Shown here piece after piece: positions 32,791 to 44,394 of a DNA stretch of 64,000 bases. The notes below the pieces were generated by a model that had not been told where the DNA came from, ran no database searches, and saw nothing but the letters and a program-made list of their open reading frames with translations. This DNA is from Gymnothorax reevesii (taxonomy: Eukaryota; Chordata; Actinopteri; Anguilliformes; Muraenidae), in contig CM056576.1 in NCBI GenBank assembly GCA_029721435.1, forward strand, positions 61,337,876 to 61,401,875. The letters run 5' to 3'. The first letter of the stretch is position 1. Each line of letters opens with the position of its first letter. The position numbers and the translations under genes were made by a program.

Positions 32791-34060
32791 TCATATTTGT
32801 CTGATTGACCTCAAATCAAGTGCAAATGAAAGGTCATGACCTGAGGATGTGTCCCACGATGACATTATACCTGTTTTGTTCAAAATTTTGAGACAAGGTG
32901 GAGCTTTGTCACATAAAATTCACCATTTTTGCTACATCTTTGGAACTACTTCTCCAATTGACATGAAACTATGTGCAACTGCAAGGTCATGACCTCACAA
33001 CGTGTCACATGACATCATACCTGTATGGTTCAATATTTTGCCACCAGGTGGTGCTTTGTGATGGAAAATTGCAATTTTGGCCGTATCTTCAGAACCATTT
33101 GACCGACTGACCTGAAATTAAGTTCAAATGAAAGTCTATTCAAGTCTATTTACGAAAGCATTTACGAACTTAACACTTGGACCTCAGTCGGCAAAACCGC
33201 ACGTAGTTGAAATTTTTTTTAGGCGTATCAAGCAGGACATTGACTGAAAAATTATACATGCCATTTTGCAATCTATATGAATTCAGAAGCTTCGAAAGAC
33301 GTTGCTGTTTATGTCACAATTAACGTGGATGGGGAAATGCTTGGTAAATGCAAAGAACAATGCAACGTGAGGGGAGCGGGACAGTAATTCTACTGACTTA
33401 TTCTCGCATCTAAACGAATTGACACCAAGTTGCTAATTGGTAACCGGTTTGGAGAAAGCAGGTGAAAGCAGCGTTAGGTAATCCTCCGATTGCAAGTTCA
33501 GGATGCAAGAGTTTAAAAATCAGCTAAAACGCAACGATGAGAGATGGAGTTTGGACAAGGTTTTTTGTAATTCTTTATAGATTGTAACCATTCTTTCAAT
33601 TTAACATTGTAGCGCAGTTAAGTCTGTCAGCTCTTCTCAATCACTTCATAATCATTAACAACAGACAAAATTGCTTGATTGTCATTTGGAGCATATCATA
33701 CCTACAGGAGCAGATTTGAGGTTGGCCAGTTGAGCTTAAAAAGGTGATGGAAGCTGCCCAACCTTGCTGACAATTAGAGGAGTTATAATCTGAATTATCT
33801 TCCCGGAAGCACTTAAACGACAATTATTTGATCTCCGACCGCTTGTATGTTTCAAGAAGAAATTGGAAGCAACTGACACACACCCCGTAACAGCAAGTTG
33901 TCGCATTTCGCTTCACGATCATCATGACTTGATAATGTCACACCCTGAGCACAACCTTTTTTTCATCAACCAATCCGCGGATCATGTGCATACTGAACCG
34001 TGAAGAGGAATCCGTATGGATTGCGGATCAACGATGATCCATTGCACCACTAAATTATAT

Positions 34061-35762
34061 GCTCATTGATTGGTCAAGTATTGATTCAGTTCAATATATG
34101 CATTTGTGAAAACATCTCAATCTTGCTACAAAATTGTTAGTTTGTTCACTCACCGACTGAAGGGCCTGCTTTGTATGTTTATTTTAAAGGCAGTGTCGGT
34201 AAATTTTGTCTGACGGATTTTTTTTATGCCTTGAAGTTTTGTCAACAGCTGGAAAGCAGTCATTAAATGAAATGGTAAAAAAACTGATACCTGTAGCTAT
34301 TGCAGGGCTGTCATAAGCTGGTTCAATTATTTCACTTGGCCCAAATGAAATAACGGAAAAGCCCACCAGCCTCTCTATCCAACCCATATATCTTGGGGCA
34401 CCCAAGCACCCTGCCCGTGGCTCTTATTGCCCATGGCTGGAGCATTGCAGGATGATGGCAAACATGGCAGAGTCTAGCCAAAATGATCAGTTCTTCCTAT
34501 ATCTACAACACCCTGCAGTGCTAAACAAAGCAAGAAAGAGAAAAAAAGAAGGAAAAGAAAACAATCACTTCTTTGAAATGTTAAGTGTTGTAACAGATAG
34601 ATTTAGTTATTCTTCAAAAAATAGCCGACCAATTGAGTGTGGAAAATGCAGCTACCTCACAAAAATATTTTAATGATCCAAACAGACAAATCTCTTTCAT
34701 TGGCCTCTCTGAAATGAATAGATACGAGCGCTCCTAGCACAACATCTCCTGCCGAAGTTGCGACTACAATATGCGTATCATCTGTCTATTTGCTGAAAAT
34801 GCGCAGAGTTTTAGGGATGTCACATGAAAACTGTTGGAGGAGTTGATTTCAGAAGCCAAGTACCTTTCAGGACTTTCGGGGGCTACACCCATGCGGTTGC
34901 AGCCGACCGGACTGTTTAGCTACCACTTTAGCGGCAGTGATGTGAAAAATGATGGATGTTTGCTTAGATCAGTTAACTAGCCACCTCGAGACCATTATCA
35001 ATTAGGCCAAATAAAAAAATTGGAGTATTTCTAGTTTCCTGACCCTACCTATGTTATTTGGGCTGATTCTCAACATTTTTTGATATTTTCAATTTAAAAC
35101 AAAAAGACATGAAGCCGACTCCTGATGTTGTTGTCATTGATTGCTCGCAGCACTTTTTTCTTGTTGGCTGAATCATTGATACTCAAGACATTAATATTCC
35201 ACAAACTACAATTTATTGTATGACGGAGTTAAAAAAAAAAAAAAAAAAAAACTATTGTACTGAATCTTAAAGAAGACCGTGGATAGCATCACTCAGATTA
35301 CTTAAATCCTCACTGAAAACATACCGTCCTCTGTCACAGACAAAACAGCCTTCTGTTTAGTACTACGACGTGAAAGCGGGCCAACGTGAAAGCGGTTGTT
35401 ATATGCGTAAGCATGAGAACCATGTAGACTCGACCATCAATGCCGCTACTGAAATAAACACTGCAAAGTTATCATTTTCAATAAGTTATGCCACTTGAAT
35501 GGTAAAAGACCATTTTATAATCCAAGCAGATTCAAGTGTTGCAAGAAGTTACATAATGACGCTTTCTGTGACCATGGCAAACTAATAAGATGTGACAGAA
35601 ACTTGCTCACAATTGTAAACAGCTTTTTGTCCATCATGTGCTCTTATATACAACCATGAAGCGCAAAAATGTAAACTTTCAAGTGAGTTTAAAAATTTCA
35701 GCAGTGTTGAAGTTCTATCTAGGTGAGTGTGGGTGAGTAAATGAGGCAGAGTGTAAAATTTG
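34061..35762. other. smc6 intron, unclassified
   Basis: No gene was recognised. A 21-base poly(A) tract lies near 35231. The small ORF at 34452-34673 shows no domain and is probably chance. Confidence 0.35.
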
Positions 35763-36261
35763 TGAGCTGCCGGGTGGCTCACACGGTTAAGGCACTGCTC
35801 TGCAGTGCAGAGGTGATCACCACGTCGCGAGTTCGAACCCTGGCGTACCCCCCGGCAGGGCTCGGCAGCTTTTTCAGAGTAGCGCACAATTGGCTATCGA
35901 GCTACAGGGTTTCAAATTGGGAAGGGACTGCCGAATTTGGGTATATAATAATAACAGCTTTGTTCGTTGCTCCAGCGCCTCCTGTTGGCCTGACGGTCGC
36001 TCGTCAGGAAGACTTCGGGTTGGTTCATGTCCGGGTATCCTCTGCCCTAGTTCTGAACTTGCGAAGATTCAACCGATGAGTGTATAAGAATCAGTGGCAG
36101 ACAGGCACGTGCTTCGGAGGAGAGCCGTGAACTGTCTCCCTATCCTGAGTTGGCAGCAAGGGGTCGCATACAAGCAAGCTTTGTACATAGTTCCCCAATT
36201 GGGCATTCCAGATTCAGGTGGGATTGGAGATGTCAAATTTTTAGGAAAAAAAAAAAAAGAA
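35763..36261 (+). mobile_element. Full-length tRNA-derived SINE, 499 bp, with target duplication
   Basis: The 11-bp duplication TGTAAAATTTG (35752-35762 and 36262-36272) brackets a copy that starts GAGCTGCCGGGTGGCTCACA and ends in a poly(A) run at 36246-36258. The tRNA-like head contains a B-box-like GAGTTCGAACCC. Poly(A) tail and long TSD indicate L1-type retroposition. It is in smc6 sense orientation. Confidence 0.9.
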
Positions 36262-36743
36262 TGTAAAATTTGCTCTGCCGGATATCGAGAGGAGGGACGA
36301 ATTCTAGTTTGGTCAAGACAAGCAACCTAATCAAACATTTTGAAATCTAGACATATTGACCAATGTTTGTAAAAGTGTTTTCAAAACCAGCATTTCCTTG
36401 TGGTTTCTATAAATACTGAAGTACTAGTTTGTTATTCGGTATCGGCGAATACCCAATGGTGAGTACAGACTCTTGTAATCACTCTGGGGGGGGGGGGTGT
36501 GGTATCTGCTCATCCCTAATCACTGATCATTACTGTTAATATGCTGGAGTTGTCAAGGGAGGATAATTTTTATTTGTTGCCAACTGTTTACCTGTTATTG
36601 CGGGATGAAACAAGAATACCAAGAGGGGAAACGAACGCTGTGAGGATCCCAGCTGGCAGGCAGACCTTAGACCTCTTTCTTCCAAAGTAGCAGTGTTAAA
36701 TATTACTCCTTGCTGCCACCCTGACTTATGCATTTCTGTGCAG

Positions 36744-36880
36744 CTCGGCAGATGTCTCCATCACACTGCGCAACCGAGGACAGGATGCGTATAAGCCTGA
36801 GGTTTTTGGCCCATCCATAGTGGTGGAGCTCAGGATTTCCAGTGAAGGGTTGAGAACATACAAGCTCAAGAGCAAAGCAG
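36744..36880 (+). CDS. smc6: smc6 coding exon 4
   Basis: Acceptor TCTGTGCAG|CTCGG, donor AAAGCAG|GTAATT. It encodes [32 protein letters not shown] and [11 protein letters not shown], the beta-rich lobe of the SMC head after Walker A. It joins exon 3 in phase 2 and leaves one base for exon 5. The flanking introns hold the SINE and the second Tc1 element. Confidence 0.95.
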
Positions 36881-37573
36881 GTAATTCCCACTTTTGTTTC
36901 GGCTTGCTCATTGATAACAGGCCATTAATCAAGCGGCTAATTGGCCCGATCAGTATTTATCGGCTCAGTTTGAATAGGCCATACTGTATTATACGCATTT
37001 TACTTGACTTTGAAGGCGATTCGATTTTTTGGGAGGGAGCCTGGACCTACAAACACCAATTCCAATGAAGTTGGGACATAGTGTAAAACCTGAATAAAAA
37101 CCGAATACAATGATTTGCCCATCCTTTTGGACCTATATTCAATTGAGTACACTACGAAGATAAGCTATTTAATGTTCAAACTGAATCTTTTTTTTTTTTT
37201 GGAAATATTCACTCATTTTGAATTCAATACCTGCAACATGTTCCAAAAAAGCTGGGACAGGGGCAACGAAATACTGGCAAAGTTGAGGAATGCTCAAAAA
37301 ACACCTGCTTGGAACATTCTACTGGTGAACAGGTCAATTGGAAACAGGTGAGTGCCATGATTAGGTATAAAAAGTGCATCCCTGAAAGGCTTTGTCGTTC
37401 ACAAGCAAGGATGGGGCGAGGATCACCACTTTGAACAACTGCATGAGCAAGTAGTCCAACAGTTTAAGAACGTTTCTCAACATGCAGTTGCAAGGAATTT
37501 AGGGATTTCATCATCTGCAGTCCATAATATCAAAAGATTAAGAGAATCCAGAGAAATTTCCACACTTAAGTGG

Positions 37574-39067
37574 TAGGGCTGGGACGATTCTGAATTGATT
37601 CTTTTTTAAGGCGTAGTGCCACTACTTGCTGCCATGGGGCGAACATCCGAGCTTTCCCTTTTCCTTTATTAAACCCGACGCAGGTTTAACAAAAGCGCCA
37701 AACATCAAAGGGCATGTGAAATGCTTCCGGAAAAAAACTTGACTCTGACATCAGTATTTTCCGGTGACATGCTGCACGGAGCCAAATAAAGGACTACAGA
37801 ATCGTTTCCTATTAACCAATTAGGCTACTCTAAGTAGAAGTAACCTATTCCAGTTTACTTTGCTTCATTCGCAATCAAATGGTGGATGCGTTTACTCTCC
37901 AAGTTGAATGAGTAGAGCGGTTTATTCAGACAGCATGTTTGATTGCTGCATTTTGAAATTTAAATGGCCATAGAACAGCACAGCATGAACACGATTTCCT
38001 TTGCCACGCATTTTTTGCGACTGTGATAATTTATATCTCACATTGACGTTTCCTCTTTTGTATTTTTTTAGACGCTTAAAATCCAGGGCGATCTTATAAT
38101 AAATCTGTTTTAAATTAATCTTTAATAATGTCCTAAAATGCTGAGAGATGCAATTCAGAGGAAGATTTTTTAATTATTCAAATTATTGGCATTCTTTCTC
38201 TCTAACACCGTAGCCCAGTTAGGTTTGTCTGCTTGTCACCATCAAATCTTAATCGTTATAGGCTACTGATATTGCTTGATTGTTATTTAGGACAAGTACA
38301 TGGGAGCAGATTTAGGGAAGGGCGGAGCGCCTGCAATTTGTGAAATCTGAACTCGGGGCTTCTTCCCGACGGCTTTTTAAAACGTGTCAGTTTCAAGAAA
38401 TTACACGCGACCCCATGACGGCAAATGGTCTTATCACACTTTAAAAAAAAAATCCTCGTTCAACATCACCATATCCCAACTCTGCATTGATCCATAATGA
38501 AGAAATAAAAATTAAGGGATTTGTTTTCTGATCGCCCTGGATTTCAAGCATCTAAAAAATACACAAGGCGGCAAACATTCTGTAAAGCGGATGAAACGTG
38601 AATGTGAGAATTTATTTCTCAGTCGCACAAAATGCCGAGACAATGGCAATCGTATTCATGTTGTGCTGTTTTATGGCCATTCAAATTTCAAAATGCAGCA
38701 ATCAAACATGCTGCCTTAATAAACAGATCTACTCATTAAACTGTGAGAGTAAACGCATCCACCGTTTGATTGCTAATCAAGCAAGTAAACTGGAACAGCT
38801 TACTTTTCTAAGAGTAGCCTAATTGGTTGATAGGAAACGATTCTGTAGTCCTTTACTTGGCTCTGTGCATCATGTCGCCGAAAAAAACTAATGTCAGTGA
38901 AGTTTTTTTCCAGAAGCATTTCACATGCCCTTTGATGTTTGGCACTTTCGTTGGCACTTTTTTCGGGTTTGAAAAAGGAAAAGGGAAAGCTAGGATGTTC
39001 ACCCCATGGCAGCAGGTAGTGGTACTACGCCTTACAAAAGAATCGATTCAGAATTGTCCCAGCCCTA
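37574..39067. mobile_element. hAT-like foldback with arms over 500 bp
   Basis: The termini TAGGGCTGGGACGATTCTGA and its inverse GAATTGTCCCAGCCCTA open two long inverted arms: 37574-38093 and 38530-39067. Internal checks pair perfectly, for example TTAACCAATTAGGCTACTCT with AGAGTAGCCTAATTGGTT. The loop is about 435 bp. Flanking 8-mers TTAAGTGG and GTAAACGG match at five positions, consistent with an old 8-bp hAT duplication. No intact transposase is present. Confidence 0.85.
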
Positions 39068-39824
39068 GTAAACGGCAAGGCCGAAAACCAACATTGAATT
39101 TCCCTGTCCATTGGTCCCTCAGGCGGCACTGTATTAAAAACTGACATCATTTTGTAAAGGATATTACCATGTGGGCTCTGAACTTCAAAAACCATTGTCA
39201 GTTAAGACAGTTCGTCATTACATCTACAAGTCCAAGTGACAACTCTACCAAGCAAATCGGAAGCTATAAATCAGTAAATCAACAACATCCAGAAATGCCG
39301 CCGGCTTCTCTGGGCCTAAGGTCATCTGAGATCATGGATGTAGTGTCCTCTGGGCTAAAGAGGAAAATGACCATCCAAATTGTTGTCAGCGCAAAGTTCA
39401 AAAGCCAGCATCTGTGATGGGGATTTGCTTGTGCCCATGGCATGGGTAACTTGCACATCATACATGTTTTGGTACAACATATGCTGCCATCTAAGCAACA
39501 TCATTTTCTGGGACATCCTTGCTTATTTCAGCAAGACAATGCCAAGCCACATTCTGCACGTCTTACTACAGCGTGGCTTCATAGTAAAAGAGTGCAGGTA
39601 ATAGACTGGCCTGCCTGCCATTAAAAATGTGTGGTGCATTATGAAGCGCAAAGTACGACAACGGAGATCCCGGACTGTTGAGCAACTGAAGTTGTACATC
39701 AAGTTAGAGTGGGAAGAGAATTCTACCTACAAAGCTTCTACAGTTGGTGTCCTCAGTTCCCAAACACTTATTGACTATTGTTGAAAGGAAAGGGGATGTA
39801 AACATGCCCCTGTCCCAACTAGGT

Positions 39825-40165
39825 CACGTCTACCGGTTGGATGATGATAATTCCAAGGCCATACTCTGGAGAGCTCTCTGATGCCAAGCTATTAATTTGC
39901 CGTCCTCTGCTCCACTTTTAGGATGCGGTAAAGAGGGACATGAAGGACGTTGACATCCAACCCTCCACGGGGGAACATAGTGCAGAAGATGGAGCTGCCT
40001 GGAAATCAGCCCTTCATGAAGTCTCATACGCCTAAAAAGACAATTTTGTAGATCTCTGCGACCGTCAGCATCTCTCATGAGTGAGTCGCCAACAACATCT
40101 CAACAATGCACGAGCCTTGTAAACTCTCAACACGCAATGATAGACAAAGAGACAAAAGAGACAAA
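39825..40165. other. Foreign segment in the 3' part of Tc1-like element 2, with an 81-bp shared block
   Basis: After CCCCTGTCCCAACT the expected Tc1 3' region is replaced by about 340 bp that ends at the short right terminus. It contains an 81-bp block (39958-40038, starting CCAACCCTCCACGGGGGAAC) that recurs almost unchanged at 41893-41973. A 249-bp minus-strand ORF (39830-40078) covers it, but no domain was recognised. Confidence 0.55.
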
Positions 40166-40202
40166 ACGCCCCAACTTCATTGGAATTGGAGTTTGTATAT
40201 CT

Positions 40203-41047
40203 GGAAAATTGTTACAGATAGAGCGTAGGTTTGTATTAGAGACGTATAGGAAGTCATGCATGAACATTTAATTTGGTGACCTTCATATTGACCTTCGAAG
40301 GTCAAACCTGACCAAGTGAAAATTTAATGACTCCTATCATTAAAAAGGTCACAGATTGAGCCTAAGTTTTTATCACAGACTTTAAGGAAATCACGCATGA
40401 ACATTCAACTTGACTGTTGGTGACCTTTGAAAATCAAACCTAATACAATTACAATGACTTGTATTGCCAAAATGGTCACAGATGGAGCCTAGGTTTGCAT
40501 TCGAGACGAATAGGAAGTCTCATATGAGGTTTCATTTGGGGACCTTCGTATTGACCTTCAAAGGTCAAATGTGACCTCGTGAAAATTCAATGACTTGTAT
40601 CACTAAAATGGTCACAGATGGAGCCTAGTTTTTTGTTAGACATCTAGGAAGTCACACATGAACTTTCATTCGGTGACTTTCAACTTGATTGAGGGTTAAA
40701 CTCAACAATGAAATTACAGTGACTTGTATCACCAAAATGGTGACAGAATGAGCCAAGGGTTGTATCAAGACATTTAGAAAGTCATAGATGAAGTCCATTT
40801 GCTGTCCTTACTTTACCTTCTCTGACCTTTGGAGTTCACTATTGACATTGAATTTTCAATGACTTCTCACTAGAACTGCTTTAGAGCGTAGGGTTGCATC
40901 ACAGGAGGTCTTATATATGCCTGTGAACTTTAATTTGTGATCTTGACATTCATTTTCAATGATTTTGAAGGTCAAACTTGACATATAATTTTCATTACTT
41001 GTATCATCACTTAAAGATTGATTGCCTGTAACCTACAGGACCCTTGG
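40203..41047. repeat. Tandem repeat, about six units of about 130 bp
   Basis: Units share GGTCACAGATGGAGCCTAGG, AGGAAGTCAT, GACCTTCAAAGGTCAA and AATGACTTGTATCA. The array ends with CTACAGGACCCTTGGTCCT, which contains the hairpin AGGACC-CTT-GGTCC(T). A two-unit relative with the same end is at 60815-61100. Confidence 0.8.
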
Positions 41048-41055
41048 TCCTATTT

Positions 41056-41700
41056 TTAGCTGCGACCAAGCAGCTCTATGAACGCTTCTGTCTGTCCGTC
41101 TGTGACACCTTTTTCACCATGTTCCTGTCGTCGTATCATCATGAAATTTTCAGGAGTTTTTGACCTTCACCAAAGTGATGTCCATGCACGAGGTCAAAGG
41201 TCAAGTTCACAGATGTCACAACCTTGTTTGCGGGTTTTCGCGCTGTAACTCCAGTTAGAATTCATGGATTGCTATGAAATTTTGGAAATAGCTTCTAGGC
41301 ATAGAGGAGGTGTTCCCCATTGTTTTTCAAGGTCATCCGTCAAATCCCAAGGTCACACAGGTAAATAAAAAGTGTCAATTTTGCCCGATTTGACGGTTTT
41401 CGCACCGTAAGTCAAGTTTAATTCCATGAATGGCTATGAAATCTTAGAACAAGCTTCTTGGTATAGAGGAGGGGTTCCCTATTGATTTTCAAGGTCATCT
41501 GTCGAATCCCAAGGTCACAACGGTCAAAAAAGTGTCGATTTTGCCCCGATTTCCCAATTTTCGTACTGTAACTCCAGTTTAACTTGATGGATGGCTAATA
41601 AATATTACAACAAGCTTCTTGGCACAGAGGAAGGGTTCCCTATTGATTTTCAAGGTCATTTGCCAATTTCGAGGTCGCTCTTGTACAAGAAACCACCAGT
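41056..41700. repeat. Tandem repeat, about three units of about 160 bp, preceded by a (GTCY) stretch
   Basis: It begins at the hairpin-like GCTGCGACCAAGCAGC and TCTGTCTGTCCGTCTGTG. Units then share TAACTCCAGTT, GGCTATGAAAT and TTCAAGGTCAT (starting near 41240, 41400 and 41566). The arrangement resembles the central arrays of Helentron-related elements. Confidence 0.7.
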
Positions 41701-41892
41701 CATGGACACGAGGCCATGTGACGGATGCTCGCCCAGGTCGGAGTTATTAGATCCCTCTGATCTACTTGTTGAAAAATTCTTTTGAAAAATTTTTAAGTCC
41801 TATTTCGAACATCTGGGTCAAAATTTCAAGAGCCCATGAAATGGACAAAAATGATTCAATCCAAAATCCGAATAAATGTCTGGGGATATGGT

Positions 41893-41973
41893 CCAACCCT
41901 CCACGGGGGAACATAGTGCAGAAGATGGCGCTGCCTGGAAATCAGCCCTTCATGAAGTCTCATACGCCTAAAA
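41893..41973. repeat. Second copy of the 81-bp block
   Basis: It matches 39958-40038 in the same orientation with one clear mismatch (GATGGCGCTG versus GATGGAGCTG). The flanks are unrelated. Confidence 0.85.
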
Positions 41974-42202
41974 TACGCTCATACGTATTTTATGGCATAT
42001 TCACAAAAAAATTCATCAGGCCAAGAAAAAGATAAATTGTACTGGACGACAGACACCGAACCACAAAAATAGATTGATGGTTATTAGCAGACATGATAGC
42101 CTTTTGAATGACTGATAAAGACCCTACATGTCACAGAAACTTGCAGGGATAAAATGCAGAAAAAATAGGACGAGAAAAAGGATTATTCTTTACCAATTTT
42201 TG

Positions 42203-42416
42203 ATCCCCCGCCAACACGAAGTGGGAGGGAGATATAGGTTTGACGACCGTCCGTCTGTCAGTCCGTCCTTCCGTGCGTCCGTCCCTCCGTCCGAGATAAA
42301 GGGGACAGCTTTACTCTGAAACTACTACAGATACAGTAACCAAATGTGGTGTGTAGCTTCAGACCATAAAGCCTTGATGGAGTTTGAAAATAAGAAGCAC
42401 ACAATTGGCGGGGGAT
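42203..42416. mobile_element. Short Helentron-like repeat with perfect 12-bp inverted ends
   Basis: ATCCCCCGCCAA (42203-42214) is matched by TTGGCGGGGGAT (42405-42416). Between them is a GTCC-type microsatellite (42244-42295) followed by a TGAAACTACTACAGATAC block. It has no coding capacity. Confidence 0.6.
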
Positions 42417-42593
42417 GTTGTTGACCATGTTGACTTGTTGTAAATGGTTTCAATTCATACAGCAAGCACTGTTTGCTCCCTTAATACTGTGTACTGTTAT
42501 TGTTTTTCAAACACTGCCTTCAAGCTGCTTGCAATTTGAGATTTCTTTTGAATGAGCAAAATGGCGATTCTGACAATGTGTTTTAAATTTCAG

Positions 42594-42655
42594 GCCAGTT
42601 GGTGTCCACGAAAAAGGAGGAGCTTGTTTCAATTCTTGATCATTTCAACATTCAG
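42594..42655 (+). CDS. smc6: smc6 coding exon 5
   Basis: Acceptor AAATTTCAG|GCC, donor ATTCAG|GTATGT. With the carried base it encodes GQLVSTKKEELVSILDHFNI plus Q. EELVSILDHFNIQ is a strongly conserved Smc6 segment leading into the Q-loop. The exon ends in phase 0. Confidence 0.95.
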
Positions 42656-43088
42656 GTATGTGAGCTGAATGTTCCCAGACATTGGAGACATCCTTATCTT
42701 TTTGAAAAAGAATTTAAAATTTTAAGCAGAGGTATGCTTTGCTTTCTTTCTCCTCCTCTTTTTTTATGATGTGGTCATAGGCTATAGTTTTTAAATCACT
42801 GTCCATGTTTCACCCATTTAATTCACCCGGGACAGCATGTGCGCACTTTAACCTTTAAAACCATGGACGCTATTACGCATTTCTACCCTTCAGGTCTGGA
42901 AAGTGGATACGTCATGTTGTTTTCATTACTTTTCCGACCATTTTCGGGCTCATAGCTGTTCTTTTCCTGGCATTTATACTAGGGCAGATGCCGTAGTAAC
43001 ACTTCAAGACACTTTATTTTAAAAAAAAAAAAATATTTTTATGTTTATTTTTATTTTATTTGAACGGACACTTTATCATGCCTGCCAC

Positions 43089-43847
43089 CCAGTAGCAGAG
43101 CTACGGGAGGGGCAGAGACCCGCCCCTTTTAGTCCTGGCTAGAACTCAATCATTTTCCTTTATTGACGTCTTTTCCAATTATCATAATTGGCAACTGAAT
43201 ACACGGTTTCTCACCATTTGCGATTTAACAGCGATGAAATCATGGGATAAATTCAGTGCAGAAAAATAATTTACTCACTAATTGGCCAATGCTTTGTGTG
43301 TTTGAACTGGTCAGTGTTCCAATGAAACGTGGACTTTCACTCTGTATTTTGTGGTTTGATTTATTTAAAAAAAAAAAAAAAGTGGCACTCGGCAGTTAAA
43401 TAGCCTAGGTTATACAAAGCGTGTGGCTCAAGCCATTTTCGTGAGAGTTGACAGGTAGGCTATGCAATTTTGAATAACGTAGATTTAAATACAGCAAATA
43501 CGCATCCAGAGGAATGATTGTCATCTTCCCTGATCTTGGAGAACAAGCAGCACCTGTTAAGTGCGGAGCGCTCTCGGTGTGAACCTTTTGTTAATCATGA
43601 AGATGACTGAGAACAGTTCAGGATTTATAATTGTTTTAAACGGCTGTTTTGTGCAACCAAATTTTCTGTTCCGCCACTGTGCTGAATTTAACCCGCAATT
43701 TAATTGCTGTTGGATCTCGTGGTGAGAAACTGCGTCTTCAGTTGCCAATTACAATGATTGGAAAAGAGGTCAATAAAGGAAAATGAATCAGATCTAGCCA
43801 GGACTAAAAGGGACGTGTCTTTGGCCCCCCTGTAGCTCCGCTACTGG
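43089..43847. mobile_element. Long-inverted-repeat MITE (CCAGTAGC termini)
   Basis: CCAGTAGCAGAGCTACGGG at the left pairs with CTGTAGCTCCGCTACTGG at the right. The inverted arms run about 140 bp with mismatches (TTCCTTTATTGACGTCTTTTCC against GGAAAAGAGGTCAATAAAGG). The terminal GCGGAGCTAC theme resembles hAT MITEs of fish. No clear 8-bp duplication was found. Confidence 0.65.
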
Positions 43848-44394
43848 TTTTAAATATTGTGATGAAGATTTGTGCAAATAAAAACATAGTTCTTATGAAA
43901 GCCACAGGTGTAAGCTCTCAAATACGTTTTGATTTTTGTTTCTATCTGCTACAGAGGCTGAGATCTCAGCTTTTTACTAGACATTGACAAAGGGGTGCCG
44001 TTTTCCAGAAAACCTCAGGTTTTAGGGGTTCTTTCCAAAATTGCCCATTGGTTTTCATAGGCGTTTTTTGAATAGGCATTAGGCCTAGGGCTGGGCGATA
44101 TAGCCTTTTTAAAATATCTCGATATTTTTAGCCCATGTCACGATACACGATATATATATCGACATTTTGCCCTAGTGTTGAATTGACCATATGACGCATA
44201 CAATGACACCGGTATGATGATTCTATGTCCCTGCATTCTATGTCGTTATAATATTCTTGAATTACTTGTTCATACTGTATTCACATGCAAAGTTCAACAG
44301 ATGTTTAAGAAAAAAGGGTGAAATCAAAACCAGCTAAGATTAATCAAACGCAATTTATTCATCTATTGCAATGCAAACAGACTTTCAGTAACTG

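Larger units (their letters stand above)
30989..34052 (-). mobile_element. Degenerate hAT element, 3064 bp, with 8-bp TSD
   Basis: TSD AATTATAT (30981-30988 and 34053-34060) flanks termini TCAGGGTGCAATGGATCA and, in reverse complement, TAGTGGTGCAATGGATCA. A decayed hAT C-terminal dimerisation domain lies on the minus strand near 31370-31530. The rest of the transposase is not recognisable, and a three-unit tandem repeat (32349-32790) fills part of the interior. Confidence 0.85.
37050..40195 (+). mobile_element. Tc1-like element 2, carrying a nested foldback
   Basis: TA (37048-37049 and 40196-40197) flanks termini CAAACACCAATTCCAATGAAG and, in reverse complement, CAAACTCCAATTCCAATGAAG. Without the foldback at 37574-39067 the element is about 1.65 kb, normal for Tc1. 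A decayed plus-strand transposase starts near 37411 (MGRGSP, then stops), keeps the HTH piece SSSAVHNIKRL before the insertion, and continues after it with FQQDNAKPHSAR, the second DDE block. Its last 330 bp before the right terminus look foreign. Confidence 0.85.

Noticed and set aside
34452..34673. Lys-rich 73-codon ORF
   Set aside because: Low-complexity Lys/Glu content, no splice or domain support, and it lies within unclassified intron sequence.
35763..35860. tRNA-like sequence with A and B boxes
   Set aside because: It is the head of a SINE: a 400-bp body, poly(A) tail and target duplication follow. It is not a tRNA gene.
39830..40078. 82-codon minus-strand ORF as a host gene exon
   Set aside because: It has no recognised domain and covers an 81-bp block that is repeated elsewhere in the intron, so repeat origin is more likely.
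40203..41047. CRISPR-like array
   Set aside because: Repeats of about 130 bp with no short constant repeat and unique spacer pattern, in a vertebrate intron. It is an ordinary tandem repeat.
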